Shown one piece after another: positions 47,146 through 60,817 of a DNA stretch of 64,000 nt (its first letter is position 1; each line of letters opens with the position of its first letter). The stretch lies in NCBI GenBank assembly GCA_008933995.1, contig WARS01000047.1, positions 1,736,001-1,800,000 on the forward strand, written 5' to 3'. A program made the translations under genes and the position numbers. The stretch comes from Datnioides undecimradiatus (lineage: Eukaryota; Chordata; Actinopteri; Lobotiformes; Datnioididae). The notes beneath the pieces are model-generated. The model was not told the origin of the DNA and searched no databases. It was given only the letters and a program-made list of their open reading frames with translations.

Positions 47146-49574
47146 GGAGATCCCCTGACTTTCCTCCAGCATCACTATGAGGTGTTTTTATTACTGCCAG
47201 GTTTGGAATGAAATCTGAAAATTTGCCCCTGGATGAACTGAACTTGATTTTGTACAGCTTCTGACTTTAGCATCACCATGAGGCCAGAATTTCAATTTGT
47301 TCAATACACGTAATGCCAGCTTTGTGGAAACCTGAAGCTGATCCATCTTGATTCTGTTCAGATCATAGAGTCAGATGATGAGGCAAGAAGTCGATGGACA
47401 TCGCTGGGAAGAGGTCGCAGTGCCGGCTGAACAAGGTGACAGCGGCGAGATGGAGGTCACATGATTCCTCCCACTCCATCAAAGTAAGCATCTCTGATCT
47501 CTTTGAGGTCGCCCTTTAAGTGATTCTATCCACCTGGGAGGCTGAAAGCGAAATGATTGATCAATTTCTCAATAGGGGCACCCAGCCTTTAATTTTGTAT
47601 ACTGAATTCATGTTCTGAAAACTGATATGATGTGCAGAAATTACCTGGACCCTCATTTATAAAAATTGGACACTCTAATGAATCTTTAATGGTATCGTAA
47701 GATCGTTTTTTAGCTTATACACGAGTTTGATTTATGAAATTATCTGAATGAAGCTGAGTCTGCCCATTTAGAAAACATGTTTTGCACCTGTCTAATACAA
47801 ACCTCCTTGGGGACTGCAATAAATCTTCCATCTCATTCCTTACAGATCAATTTACAAATTTCTATGCAGCACCACCGGCGTCTTAGTGTAATGTTGTAGA
47901 AGCGGAGGATTCAATCATGCGCCGATCAAATTTATTTAAAGATTGAGCTTGTTTTGAAGAGTGATACAGAGCACCATTAAAATTTTAGGCCACCTTGTAT
48001 CAAAATATTCATGCAGCCCGCACGCAGCTCACCATGGGGGTTCACATGTGGTGTCTCGAGCCCGAGGAAACCTCAGCACAGCAAGCGAGCAATGTGCTCT
48101 GTCAGATATAAACCTGGTTTAGAATTGATACATGTCAAGCTGATGTTTACACACAGTGACTTTGTCATTTTTCCCTGCATATATGATCAGATCTAAAATA
48201 ACACTGAGGCGTTTCTGCTCCAGAACCTCAGCTCTGGTTGACTAGAAGGCTGCTGTATTTATGTAAATGGCCTGTTCAAGAATGAGGGTTGTTTTTACAA
48301 CATTGCTCATATGTGGGGATAATGGTTCACATGATCAGACCGTCTCTTCTGGATCCAGGGTCATATCTCACCTTCACACATCTGGCCAATCACAGTGTGA
48401 AGTCAAAGTATTAGTATAGATATTCATGACCTGTTTTGAAGAAGGAACAGGTTTGGATACGGTGACACAGACAGGCAAGTTGTAAAGTAAAGAGGGATGG
48501 ACGAACACATTGTTGGTCTGGGTCTGCGTGTGCGATTTGCTGACAATAACTAAAATAAGGAATGCTACCTTAAAGCTGCTGCCATCTCCTGTGCTCTCTG
48601 GGAGGCCTTAAAAAATTATTCTAAAGTCATAAACACATAAAATTTAGTGACATCTATACTGGGGTTGCTCTGTGCGGCTGATTTCATCAGCATTTATATG
48701 CATAGGAGTGCGTACATATAAAACTGACTTGATTTGTTACGTTTTTTTTAGATGAAAACCTACAAATCAGAGACGATATCAGAAACACTTAAATGCTCTG
48801 TCGAGAGTGAAGGCAGTAAACAGATAGATATTTTCCGTACCTCCAGCTTGAGGCATCTCTGAACTGGAATTTAACATCTAATCAACACATCGCTCTGACC
48901 AGAGGCTGAAAATAACATTTTTCTTATGAGATATTAATGAGGCAGGGCAATTTAAACACAGGCTTTCATAAGTTATGATGGCACAAAAACATAAATAACA
49001 CATTTCTGTATTTATGATTAAATGTCTTTTATATTTTCAGTAAGGCCACTTTTTTTATAGTCTTGATGTAGAGGAATGCATTTTGTGCACATTAAAGCTG
49101 CCCTTAACACGTTTTTTTAAACAGTTATACACAAATTACTGTGTATAAAGTTAAAGTTGTTGCTTAACCTGACTCGCCCATGTTAATTCACATTAGCAGA
49201 ATCAGAATTTTAGTGTCTTTCAGCTCATTTTTTTTTTTTAATTTTTTTTTTTTTGGCCTGAATCTTTGCAGCTTGATTCACGTGTTGTGCCTCTCATCAG
49301 TCTCTTTCTAGCTGCAGGAGCAGGTTGCTGTTTTCAGTGAAAAAGCACTGCTCAGCACACTTCATGCTACAGATTATATTAACAGATAAAATTAGCGACT
49401 TACAGAATGTAGCATTTAGCTACTGCTAGCCAAAACACGGCTATGACAAATAAATAAGGTAAGGTGGTTCTGTGCATGCTGCATGTGTGAACCAAGCAAC
49501 CAGGAAGTGCACCAAGCTTTGAAGCCAATTTGACATAGTGGACAAACTGTGTAATTACAGCATCATGTGAACAG

Positions 49575-49820
49575 TGGCCTAAAAAGACACTTTCCTATAG
49601 ACTTATATTATAAAAGAAGTGTCTGTAAAGTGATGAATACATGTGAGCATCACAACCTCCCCAATATGGCTCTTCCATAGAATTCATTCATCCAGGTCGT
49701 TTCTGTACGGTGGGAACTTTTTTTGGCTTCATGCACCATTTAGCATTTTTCATAACCCAGCGCCCGAGGCTGCGCACTGTGTTCAGTTATCTTTAATATA
49801 TGCAGGGTCAAAACAGGTGA
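49575..49820. repeat. Probable dispersed fish repeat
   Basis: Blocks CACAACCTCCCCAATATGGC, GGCTTCATGCACCATTTAGC, and GTTCAGTTATCTTTAATATA near a GGGTCAAAACAGG end resemble another abundant fish repeat. Tentative, with approximate limits. Confidence 0.4.
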
Positions 49821-51689
49821 TAGTTTGCTAACATATCTATGCAGCTCTAATCTTTCTAAGACCAGAATATGTCAAACGTGTGGGGCCATTTCCAGCTTTT
49901 TGTGGATTTCTCTTTCTAAGTGGCAAAAGAAGTTAATGTAGCTTTAGATTTTTCATAGATTACAGTAGTGCACTACAGACATACACTTCATATAACAGTA
50001 TCTTTCTAAAAGTACTGCCTTGACTGAGAGGAACTACTGCCTGCGCTCTGTCTTTCTACTTTCCTGCCTGCCGACCACGTCAAGGTCCAGAAACTCAACT
50101 TTTCAGTGTCCAAGAGGCTGTTTTATTAATTCATGACTGTTCTTGTAACCTTCAGTCCACTTTGACAGTAACTAGGATTTGTGCCTGAGCGGAGACCTCA
50201 AAGCAGCAGGGGACATAAATCTGTTTTATCAAGCAGAGATATAAAAGGCTGTAATCAAAACCTATTAGGAGGGCACAGCAGATCAAGACTTTATTTGTTG
50301 CAGCCCACCTCCGCTCTGCAAAATCACGATCAATAGATGATTAAACTCACTGAATCAAGCGTGTTTAGGTTTTGGGCTTCATTTTCTTTTCAATTCATGA
50401 AAAGCACTTCCTTGTTGGTGTCCACATTAAGGTGGTTGTTATTCCTTCCAATAAGACGTCTTTATTGTTCTAGCTGAATTGCTTTGCCTGCTCTGGATGT
50501 ATGCATCATGTCTGTGATCAGGGACAACCAACACCGTGAGAAAAAATAAATTCCCAGCGGAGTCCTTCTCCTTCTCTCAGCGGTGCTGGTGGTGATTTGG
50601 CAGGCTGTAAAGAACCGGGAAGAATCTGAGCCAACAAGTGAAATAAGACCTCAGTGCTGAGACTTTAGACACAATATACTGTTTACAGTGATGCTATAAA
50701 GCAGATGTGGCATAATATTTCTATCTCAGCGAAATATTGTGTTGGTGTTGTACTTCACAACTTGTGTGAGTGGAGCCTGGAGATCTGACCTGATTTTACT
50801 GTTAAAACAGCTTCAAAGGAAAGGATCAGCCCGAGTGGTAAATAGGTCTAATACTGAATGTATCACCATTCAGTTAAAGGCAGTCTAGACAGAGCAAAGC
50901 CTCTTCTCCATCACTGTTTGTATTTGTTGACAGTATTTTGGATTTGGGTGGTATTGCAGTTTTGGGGTATTCCTGGCAGCACTGCATTGCTCCTCTATAT
51001 CTGCGTGCCTTTTTTTTGTTAGTTCAGAGTTTAAAGGTTTCTAAAACGACACTCAGCCCCACAAGATATCATCAAACATCTATTTGCTCTGTAAAGGAGT
51101 GGAGTTATGGCGTACTGTGCCACACTCCCTCTGTTCGTGCTGGGGTCTCAGCTTCTCTGTTCTTCATTTTGGTAGCTGTTCTGGTCACCCCTGCAACATG
51201 GCAGCCAGGTCACAAATTCATTCATTTTATGCATTTCTGACCCATTTTTAGCACACTAAATATGTTTTTAAACACATTTAAAGCAAAAAATAAGCAATGC
51301 AAGGATGTAATCTTGATCTTTTCTGATTTGCACTGCCCAGTTTGACAGATATTTTTTTTAACATTATTGACTATATGACAGTTGCCATTGCTCTGTAGTG
51401 CAATATCTAGTCAGTGAAACCTGTAGTTCAGGGCTTTCACACATGAATGTCTATCTGTTGCATTCCAGCCAAACGAGTTGAGACAATGCTGGTTATTCAC
51501 CACCAGATAAATCTCTCTCTATTTTACAATATATAGAGTAACTGTTAGCAATGTAGCATGCCTATAGCATCATAAGCAAATAAATGATTCTTAATGTATT
51601 CATGTAATTACTCTAACTGTCAGAAAGGGCCACGGGTTAGATCCAAATGAGATTAAAGAACACATAGTAAGAATAGTTTGAATTTGGGG

Positions 51690-52018
51690 AAATGTGTTAA
51701 CGTAGCTAAGGCCAGACCAGCAGCTTGTTAACTTTGCTTAACTTCAGTGAGCGTTGACTTCCTGGACTTCGGTGTCAGTCTGGTTGCCAGGCTCACTTTG
51801 GATTCGCTGCAAGAGACACAATAGTGAAAGCTTGCGTTACCTTTGCACAGAGCCTGGCTAGCTGTTTCCAGTGTTAATGCTAAGCTAAGCTAAAAGGTTG
51901 CTAACTGCAGCTTTATTTTTAGTGCAAAGTCAAAGGAGTTGGGTTAATATCTCATATAGCTTTTATGCAAGGAAGTGAACAAGTAAATTACCCAAAATGT
52001 CAAAATATTCCTTTAATA
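51690..52018. repeat. High-copy acanthomorph interspersed repeat
   Basis: Contains AGCCTGGCTAGCTGTTTCC, AATGCTAAGCTAAGCTAA and, at the end, CAAAATGTCAAAATATTCCT followed by TTAA. These blocks, in this order, characterise a very abundant repeat in percomorph fish genomes. An inner block with TTGACTTCCTGGAC and GGTTGCCAGG also fits the family. Identification is from memory and boundaries are approximate. Confidence 0.65.
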
Positions 52019-54790
52019 AATGCGTGAAAGTGTAGTGAAGCATTCAGTTTAATATTACCATTATTTACTTGCACGGTTACCAGTGTTCTCTGTAATTTAA
52101 GGTCGGGTGTCTCCCTGACATTGTTAATTAGGGTGCACAGTGTGGATGCTTTACTTTACTCCGCAAGAATTAAAAATGAATCTCAGCATCATTGGAGTTG
52201 ACATTGTCTCGTTCCCTCCAATGGTTGCCCTTTTATAATCCCGCTTGGTTTAACACAAACCAGTGTTTGGGATTAGAGCAGCAATAGATGGATTAGAACA
52301 TACAGAGAGAAAACTAACACAGAGAGAGCGAGACAGGCCTCAGATCCAGCGCCGTCTGAGTGAGGTGCTGTTTCATGTAATTAATCTGCCTAGCTTCACT
52401 AGACTCATACCATATTTCACGATGACACTAATAATGCCTAATTATATGATGTTGTAAAATCTTAGCTGCTGTTTAAACATGTAATTTAGGTAGAGTAATG
52501 GTGCATATAATGTGTTTTACTTTTAATCACTCTGGGTTTTTCGCAAGGAACTGAAGGAGCGAGGCTTTGCATTTCAATAAAGCCACTTGATTAGGGAGTA
52601 TGGTTGTTGCTGTTGTTGTTTTTCGGCAGATACTGTTTACTCTGAGCTCTGCCTCCCAAAATTCCCCCCTCCGCCCCTCTCCTGGAGACAACTCAAAGAC
52701 CCCCTGCTGGTAGCTCAGCAGAGCAGCTTTATCTGGGTTCTCCGCTCTCCCGTCTTTCCACAAGCCTCGTCTCATTGTGTCACCCCAATGTGTCAGCCAC
52801 AAGCTGCAAGTCACAGTCACAAACTGCATCTCAGGGATGAGAGAGCCATTCATTAGAGCATCACCACCAGCTCTCTCAACAAAGGTTCACTGTTTCATTT
52901 CCCATCGCTCCATATGCATGTAAATTAATAGGAATAAAGAGGCAGGAAAGTGGATGTTCTGCTGACAACAGTTAAGGGAATTTATGTGCGGAGCAGAGAT
53001 AAATTTCAAAGTTATCTCTTCAAAGGGATACTTTGAAGAATGCTGTGTAGATGCACAACTAGGAGTAACATTTTCCCAATAGCTATAAAATATGTACAAT
53101 ATGTACACTAACAGTATGAATGCATGAGGCTCAACCCAGTGCATCACATCGAGTTATGTTTTCAATGTCACCTTAGTTTTGAGTTTTCAGATTTGTGCCT
53201 GTTTAGATCTTTTTTTCCCCAACGTGAATACACAATCCGGCTGCTCTGAGGGGAAGTTTGTCCCTGCTGGATTTTTCTGAGGTTGCTTAGAAGTTTGTCT
53301 GTGATAAGAGTTTAGGGATAACTGACATTACAATGCTATAACAAATGCTGCTGAGCCCAGGGACCCTGATCTCGAGCAGAGTTGGAGGTAGTTTTTAAGC
53401 CAAATGTGAAGCAGAATTTACCTAAACCCTCATGAACTGTTAATTAGCTTTAGTCTTGACTTTGCTGATGTCAAACTGTGTCGTCAGGACGACGCTTTGT
53501 GCTGTGATAGGTACGGACAAAAGCCAAGAGGATGCCGTAAGAGAAGGTGTTTGCATCTAATCCCCCACCAGTCCCCTGGAAAAACCCACAATGTCTTGAA
53601 GAGTTTCACATAGTAATTATGATGCACAAATGCAAAATTAAAACATAGGCTTCCTCTCCGACTAGCAACCACAAACTACAATTTAAAATTTATCATGTGT
53701 TTAACTACTTTGAGAGAACTTTTGTTGCAGATCTCGAGATCCGAATAATTACCTGTCTTAAAATAAACTGCTCCGACTCAAAGTGGGATTTCAGAGTGTT
53801 TCTGACACTCTGGGAGGCAGAGAAGTTTGCCTCAAAAGCTGATTTTCTTTTTTGCTGGAGTGCTGAGCCAAAACAAACCAATATGACTCTTCAAAAAAAA
53901 AGAGTGAGAAAGCATTTTTTAAAACAGGGAAAGGAATCGCAAGGGGTTTATCACATTTCACTTATTTATTTACTGGGCCGCCATTTTTTATGGCGTGTGC
54001 CTTACTAAATATGTGAAATGTGAGTAAAGTCCCTGGTCAGTTTTTCCGCATTATAATAGACTGTAATGCGATTTTCCACTCAAACAAGCTGAACCAGACT
54101 CCCAATGCAAAAGGAGCCATTTAAGCTCTGTGTTGTTTACTGCCTAAGAAAGAAACACCTTCTCATAAGCTGGTTACAGAATAAAATATTGTCCTCTTAC
54201 TGACTGAAGCCGCTTTGCTGAGTCATATAAAAGGAGCTGAACGTATATCACAAGCTCACTCCTCCCCTCCTCGACCTAAATCTCATTTCTGCCCATTTCC
54301 ACAGATTTTTATGAGATGTGATGTCGCCCCACAACAGTCCACTCACACTCTCCCAGTTGATTGTTTTCACATCTCTCTCATCGGCAGCCTGCGAGAATTA
54401 ATTTTACTCATGTAAGCAAAATACTGTCACTGCAGTAATCCTGTAAGAGGGACTATTTATTTCATTCCTCTCTGGCAGTATTGATCTGTGGAGCTGTCTG
54501 AGTCCTGTGGTGAGATTGTATTCCACGCAGAGTCCACGCAGGCAGGTAGTCAGGACTGCTGCAGCGAACACCAACATGTCAGCCGTCCTGTCTTCCAATA
54601 AACCCCCCTCCTCCTCTGTGAGCACATTTAAAACAGATTTAAACACAATACATCATGTCATGGATGTTTTACGGATGTATTTGCTAACTGGGTTAAAGAT
54701 TTGAAAAATCGAACTTGTGTTTTCTCACCATGAGCCACATTACAGTGTCAGCTGATTCATTGAAGAGCAGAATAACTTTGAGATAATCTC

Positions 54791-54806
54791 TAATAATAAT
54801 AAATAA

Positions 54807-54833
<27 letters not shown>
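54791..54833. repeat. (AAT)n microsatellite
   Basis: Trinucleotide AAT run with one AAAT interruption. Confidence 0.9.
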
Positions 54834-54839
<6 letters not shown>

Positions 54840-56010
54840 GAAGAAAGAGGCAAATACCAGGAGTGCATTGTGTATCATGGCAGTGGAACCAGAGTTAATT
54901 TAGACAATGAAACCATGTTCATCAACAACCTTTTTCCCTTAATCGCTTAATCTAGACTAGATACTGATGAACTGAACATAGATACTTGATAATAAAAACT
55001 GATGTGATGACTAAATGTTAGCGACGAGCTATTGGATCGGAAAAAATCCATTTACTGCAGATATTTTGCCCAATTATTTTGTGTCTAGTGTTTCTGTCAA
55101 AGTATAAACAAGGCGTCCCCATCACTGACTGACATTTGCAGTGAGTTAATGACAACATGACAGTTTTAACACAAAAAGGGTTTGACTGTAAAAAAGAGAA
55201 ACAGATCTATTGACACACTTTATTTAGAATTAGGCAGAAAGTAAACAACATACTGTAGTAGTAATGGGAGATGGAGAAGCAAACACCAATTGACAGGAAT
55301 CTACAGCCATGCCTGCAGGTTTGTTGTTGCACTTAGTGGGGAGTCAGACCCAAAACCCAGCATTAAAACAGCATTGCATTGTGCGGTCAGTGATTGTGGA
55401 GAAAGATTGTTGATATTTGAACTCTACAGCCAAACTAATACACACCGCTCTTCAATGGCACTAAACTCCCCCATAAACCCATGGATACACATTTCCAACT
55501 GCGCTAGCTGACCAAAAGCGCACAGCAGCTCCAGATACTCAGAACCCTGCTGCTACCATAACTACTGTAACATCACAGAAACAACACTCAAACAGCTCTG
55601 TCCTATTGGTTCTGTGTAACATAGCAACACAAATGTTTTTGCCCCGTTCTCCCTCTTTCTTGATCAAACTGCCCCTGTGGGATTATAATCTCTAACCCCT
55701 TTAAAGCTCAAGATGGGACAATAAATCTTGATCCAGGAAGTTCAAGGCTTATAACACCAAACGTACATAAAATGTAATATTCACAGACAAATATGGAAAG
55801 TTATCATTGGCTAACGCAGTGCCTTGCTAGATGACGTTGAACCAGGTTTAGCTTTCTTGCTGGATAACCTTGCAATGCTTTGCTGCAGGCCCCTGCACTG
55901 GACCCTGGCTGCATCTCTGGACTGAGTTCATTCATATTAATCAGCCAGCTCTTACTTAACTCACAGGTCTAAAATCAATCTGAACACAACCTTAAGTAAA
56001 ACTGTGCTTT

Positions 56011-56085
56011 AAGCTAAATGCTAACATGCTCAAAATAACAATGCTAACACAGTGATGTTGAGAAGGTTGTTTGGCATGTTCTTTT
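56011..56085. repeat. Fragment of high-copy fish repeat (GCTAACATGCT type)
   Basis: GCTAAATGCTAACATGCTCA followed by AAATAACAATGCTAACACAG and TGATGTTGAGAAGG resembles an abundant dispersed fish repeat built of GCTAACATGCT-like words. Only a short piece is present. Confidence 0.5.
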
Positions 56086-57236
56086 TCTCAGTCAAAGTTG
56101 CAACAATTTCAAGATTTTTTTTTCTTAACTTTTGGCTTTCTTTCTGTGATAAAACATGAAAAATGATTCTCAAAGAGCAGGTCACTAAAATGCCACAAAT
56201 ACATAAAATCCTGAGTTATATAAAGTTAGTTAACTAAAGCTGGAGTGATGGATCAAAGAAGCAGCTCTTCAAAGACTGACCCCTTGTCATCTCCAAAAAA
56301 AAGTCAGAACTGTGAATCAGAGACCAAATGTCCTCGACAAGCAAGACTGAGACTTGACTGAAAATAAAATGAAAGGCTGGAGTGTCTTCAGGTGAGATTT
56401 CAGACTCATCATTTTCAAAAAGCCAACACTGTGATATAAAAGCACAAAGGAGTTATGTTCAAATGACCTGCAATGGCAGCTTGGTTGCAGCATAACATAA
56501 CAGGAGATAGCATCTCAAAGAGTGAAGCAGTGTTAGCGTGGAGGATGCAGATAGAGCATCAAAAACAGCCCTCTGTAACTTATAGATTGCATAAATTATC
56601 TTCAACCTGAGCATATCAAACATCTGAAATTCACTTACAGCAGCAGTGTGACATTTAAAATGTTTTTTTGAACACAAGAGCAGGGCCTCCTACATGGCAA
56701 CCAGTCCTCGGGATAGCTGATAAATAGGGCTTGTAATCAGGAGGCTCAGTTGGACGTGTTCACCGCTCCACAGCCTCGTTTCAGTCGAGAGGGGAAACTC
56801 CATGAGAAAAGAGGACGTTGAGTCATATAGACAGAAACCTTTGGAACAGAAAGATATGAAGCATCGGGGGACACATGTTTTCCTTGGTGATATCATGGGT
56901 GCAGCAGAGCGATGTCTGCACAGTGAAATGATTACATTACAGTTTGAAAAGCAATTAAACGACTGAATTGTGATGAGTCACAAACTGCTGCAGTAGCTGG
57001 TCTGCAGCAGTGATATGACTCTTTATTCCCGCACTCAAACTGTGTGCTGTGGGCCTGATGGGGCTGATATCACCAGGCTTTTGTTGTCTCACACGCAGTC
57101 TGCTATTCATAATGTACTCTGAAAGGACACAACAGTGCCAGAAGCATGTGGACATGCATGTGTGATACGTGTTGAATATCTCATTACAAAACCATTTGTA
57201 TTAATCTGCCACTGTAGCAGGCATAACTCTGCCTCC

Positions 57237-57505
57237 CCTAGTTTCACGGTTTTCACCAGAGTTTGGAAGCCGTTTGCACGGATTCATTTCCACTTCAGCC
57301 ACAAGATCGCCAGTGATGTTGGGTACTGTTGTTGAGAGACGTGGTCTGGTTCACATTTGGATCCCAAATGTCTGATGAGGTTAAGGTTAGGGCTCTGTGC
57401 AGACCAAGTCAATTTCTTTCACACTAAACTCTGAAAAGCATTATTAAACTTTATGGTTCTGGCTTAGTACACGGGAGCATTGCCATATTGGAAGTCTTTT
57501 TGATC
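57237..57505 (-). pseudogene. Degraded Tc1/mariner transposase fragment
   Basis: Reading the minus strand from 57505 downwards gives FQYGNAPVY, stop, ART, then a stop-interrupted stretch and KKLTWSAQSPNLNLIRHLG. This lines up with the C-terminal part of Tc1-like transposases, where the canonical text is close to DNAPVHKAR and LDWPAQSPDLNPIEHLW. The catalytic Glu of the DDE triad is replaced by Arg and there are at least two in-frame stops, so the copy is dead. Further minus-strand sequence to about 57237 matches the remembered 3' coding end and downstream flank. The 5' part of the element and the inverted terminal repeats were not found. Confidence 0.75.
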
Positions 57506-58280
57506 TTACGCCCCTCTTAAAAGAGCTTGTCTACATGATAATGATAATGATGTGACAAGACTATGGTTAACATTTGTCATGGTTACACTGATACACATAT
57601 GGTTACAGACAGGGGACAATCGTGACTGTGATTAAAAGGACGTAATGCTCACTGTTGGTGGAAAATGGTGCTCAGGTTTGAATATTCTTATTCTACGCAT
57701 GATGGCTTCAAATCAAACAAACTGGCACCCAATCACTCACTCAGCCAACGCCACTGTTCTCAGGGGAAGATAAACACAACAGAGTGTTTTTATAGTTTAT
57801 GATTTCATAGTGAATCCTCACCGTTCAGTAAGATCTGATCAGAGACGTCGTTTGTGCAAGGTGGGACCAGAAGCAGTAGTGCATAATGTGAACTGATCTG
57901 CTTTGATCAGGACTCAGAGCCAAAGGCTCCTGATGACTGCTGCACAAGAGAGCGGCACCGGGAAAGTTTTACAATTCGTGAAGTGAATTCTGATAACTGT
58001 GGAGGTGGATCACATCGAGCCTTCCCCCATGTTTTTTTATTCATGAATACAGCAAGTGATGAGGTATAGAGAGAGCAACAGTAAAAGAGTTGAACAGCCT
58101 CGGGCCAAGGGCGAGGGCCGGTGAATAATTGAAAAAGTCTTGCCAGCCTGGGTCGGGCTGTTTCCTGCGCTGGGATCAATCGTTGGCTGACATCGTGCTC
58201 GGGTGACGTGACACAGGGGGTCCCTTTTGGGATGCATATCGTGTGAGGTTTGTTCACTTACTCTGTGATGGTTACGTGGG

Positions 58281-58345
58281 TTAAAGGGTAAGTTTGCAAT
58301 TTTTTCAAGTCAGTCAAACAACAATATTGTCATGCACGTATGTAC
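58281..58345. repeat. Fragment of a dispersed fish repeat (TTAAAGGGTAAGTT type)
   Basis: TTAAAGGGTAAGTTTGCAAT, TTTTTCAAGTCAGTC and ACAATATTGTCATGCACGTA follow the order of a common fish repeat remembered as starting TTAAAGGGTAAGTTCACCC. Short and diverged; tentative. Confidence 0.4.
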
Positions 58346-60351
58346 ATCGGATAATTTTTCGCTTTAACAGTTTATCTTTTCGATACCGGCCTGAAAGAAG
58401 GGTTTTCTTAACGCAGCTATTTGTGAGTGTTGAAGGACAAAATAGAATCTGTTTAGCTGAAGCCAATATGAGCGCTGAGTCGTGCTGAACATGAACAAAC
58501 AAACCCTTTGTACTGACTCCACATAGGTATTGCTTCAGGAAATAGTCACAGCCTCTTACTCTGGATCTGACACTGTCAAAAGCTCTAACCTTCTACCGCC
58601 TGCATGGCTTTTATATTTTATCAAACTGACAGTTATCAAAACTGAAGCATTACGACCTTAAAGTGTCTTTAAAAACTCGCACGGTTACTCTATGGCCAAG
58701 CAGCTTGGGTGGTGACTGACTGACACACACTTTTTTCCTCCGGGCTTACAGTATCTGCACTCGCTATCTGCTGAGACCATTCAGTACAAATCCATATACT
58801 CGACTCGACTTGACTGGGCTGCTGCTGATACCAGCTCTCATGCATACTCACTGCCCCTGACACTTCCTGTTCATGCCAGACTCCTGCCCATACGCCCAAG
58901 AATACCAAAGAGACAGCTTTGGGGCTTTGGGGCTCACCAGATCCATTCATGTACCAGAGTCAGACAGAAGACAATAAGCCTGTTTGCCTGTGGAAGTCCA
59001 AGGCAATCCAACAGTTTATAGCTCTATAATTCTGAGATCTGTAGGCAACTCAAGGGGGTATCTTCCAGAATTACAATTTTTTAATGCTAATATTTTCCTT
59101 ATCATACTCTTATTGTCCCTCTGCTGTGGAGCAATTGTCCAAGAGATTCAGGAGGTAATTTAGTACTAAAAAGACTGTAACTGTGGAGGATCTACGCTTG
59201 TTTAGACCAATTAGAAGCGCCGACACCTTATATGATCTTCAGCACTTTTACATAAAAGGTGCTTCATGGCCAGAATGGACAGAAACACAGAACAGCAACT
59301 AAGAACGCTGTCAGTGTACATACAAACATGTGACTGATTGTATTGAGACCTGAAAAAAATGTGAAGCCTGGCTTTAACAATACATGCCTCCAGCGGACAG
59401 TATTTACATGCAGCTCTCCTATAGAAATAAATGGCCTTGGTAAACACAATGTCAGTGTGAAAACGCCAATGATAATCTCCGTTTTGGTGTGTGCATGTGC
59501 ATGCAGACATACAAATATGCACCGACAATTGAGTTTGTCATGTCATTCAAATGGGTCATAAATCATCCCTGACCTGGGTTTAATTGCCCCCTGAGCAGTC
59601 GTTTCATTGCTTTAAATGCCTCTCCTCCATGGCATGGCAGCACAATAACTTCTTGCAGCGAGGTTTTTTTTGAAGACAACCCAGTAACAAATGCCGCCAG
59701 TGGTGCTGGAATTGCTTTCTTGAGATGGGCTGAACAACCAAGCATAGCATTATGCTTCTTCACGGAATCGATCCCTCGGAAAGGATGTTACTTGAATTAG
59801 GCCTCTTGCTCTGAGACTGTTTCTAAGCACTAAAATGGTCCAATGTTTATTCATTGGCCTGAGCTGTTTATCTGGGGGATAGGATAGGAATCAATGGATG
59901 AAAGAGAATGGGTCCATTTGAAAGAATACTCTTAATTTTCTTAATTTGCTTATCTAGTCAAGCAAATTCAAAGGAGTCAAAAAACCTTTAAACTATTATT
60001 TCATCCCCACACCTCATTTACTCCTTATTAGACCTCGGTAAATATTGGCTGACAAACCCCCAGCTAGTTCTCCAAGCATACATCACCAAAATGAAACTGG
60101 ACCAGGATAAAATGGGTTTTCCTTTTTTCTAATTATTTTCTACTTATTTTAATCTCAGCATCCGAAGCAGTGAAACACCATTTTACATTTTACTGTTGTC
60201 TGTTTTTTCCTTTCCGGCCTCTAGTGATAGTACCTTTTATAAAAATTTATGTCAAACTTCAACTGTAAATGCATTAAAGAAATCATTGCACATTGTATCA
60301 ATCATTGTAAAAAAAAAAGAAAAAAAAGGCTTATAGTAATACAGCTGCTAT

Positions 60352-60817
60352 TGTCACGATGTTTTACATTAACAGTGGATTGAATAACAAAAGTGTTGTG
60401 TACTATCATGGTTTTTGAGTTGAGTTCCTTGTCTTGTTATTTTATGTCTTATTTTGAAAAGTTTTTCCCTTGTGTGTTTCTGTCTACTTGTTTCCTGTCC
60501 TTGATTAGTCCATTGGTCTCACCTGTGTCTCGTTGTCCTGCCCTCCCCTGTCTATTTAAGTTGTGCCATTGCCTTTGTTCTCTGTTGGTTCATTTGCTGT
60601 TTTTGACTCCGTGTTCCTGCCTCGATTCCTTGTGTTTCCCCATGTGTACGTTGAGATTTTGGATTTTTGCTTCTTATGTCATGCTCGGACTGTTTACCTG
60701 GATTCCTGCCTTGACCACTTGTAAGCCTAGCCCTGAAATAAACTGTTAAAATATCTTTTGCCCCTGGTCCATGTCTGCACTTGGGTCCTGCTCTCTCCTG
60801 GTAACCCAGCCGTGACA
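60352..60817 (+). mobile_element. LTR-like element (candidate solo LTR)
   Basis: A 466-base segment starts TGTCACG and ends CGTGACA, perfect short inverted termini in the TG...CA form. Inside, in the order expected for an LTR, are a TATA-like TATTTAAG near 60553, a C/T-rich stretch, and AATAAA at 60737-60742 followed by T/G-rich sequence. The text (CACCTGTGTCTCGTTGTCCT and CTGCACTTGGGTCCTGCTCT) resembles Gypsy-type LTRs that are common in fish genomes, from memory. No internal coding region is adjacent. The five bases on either side do not match, so target-site duplication is not supported. Confidence 0.6.

Noticed and set aside
57907-58257. 116-codon minus-strand ORF in the gene-poor block
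   Set aside because: No motif, no splice-compatible partners, and no family resemblance seen.
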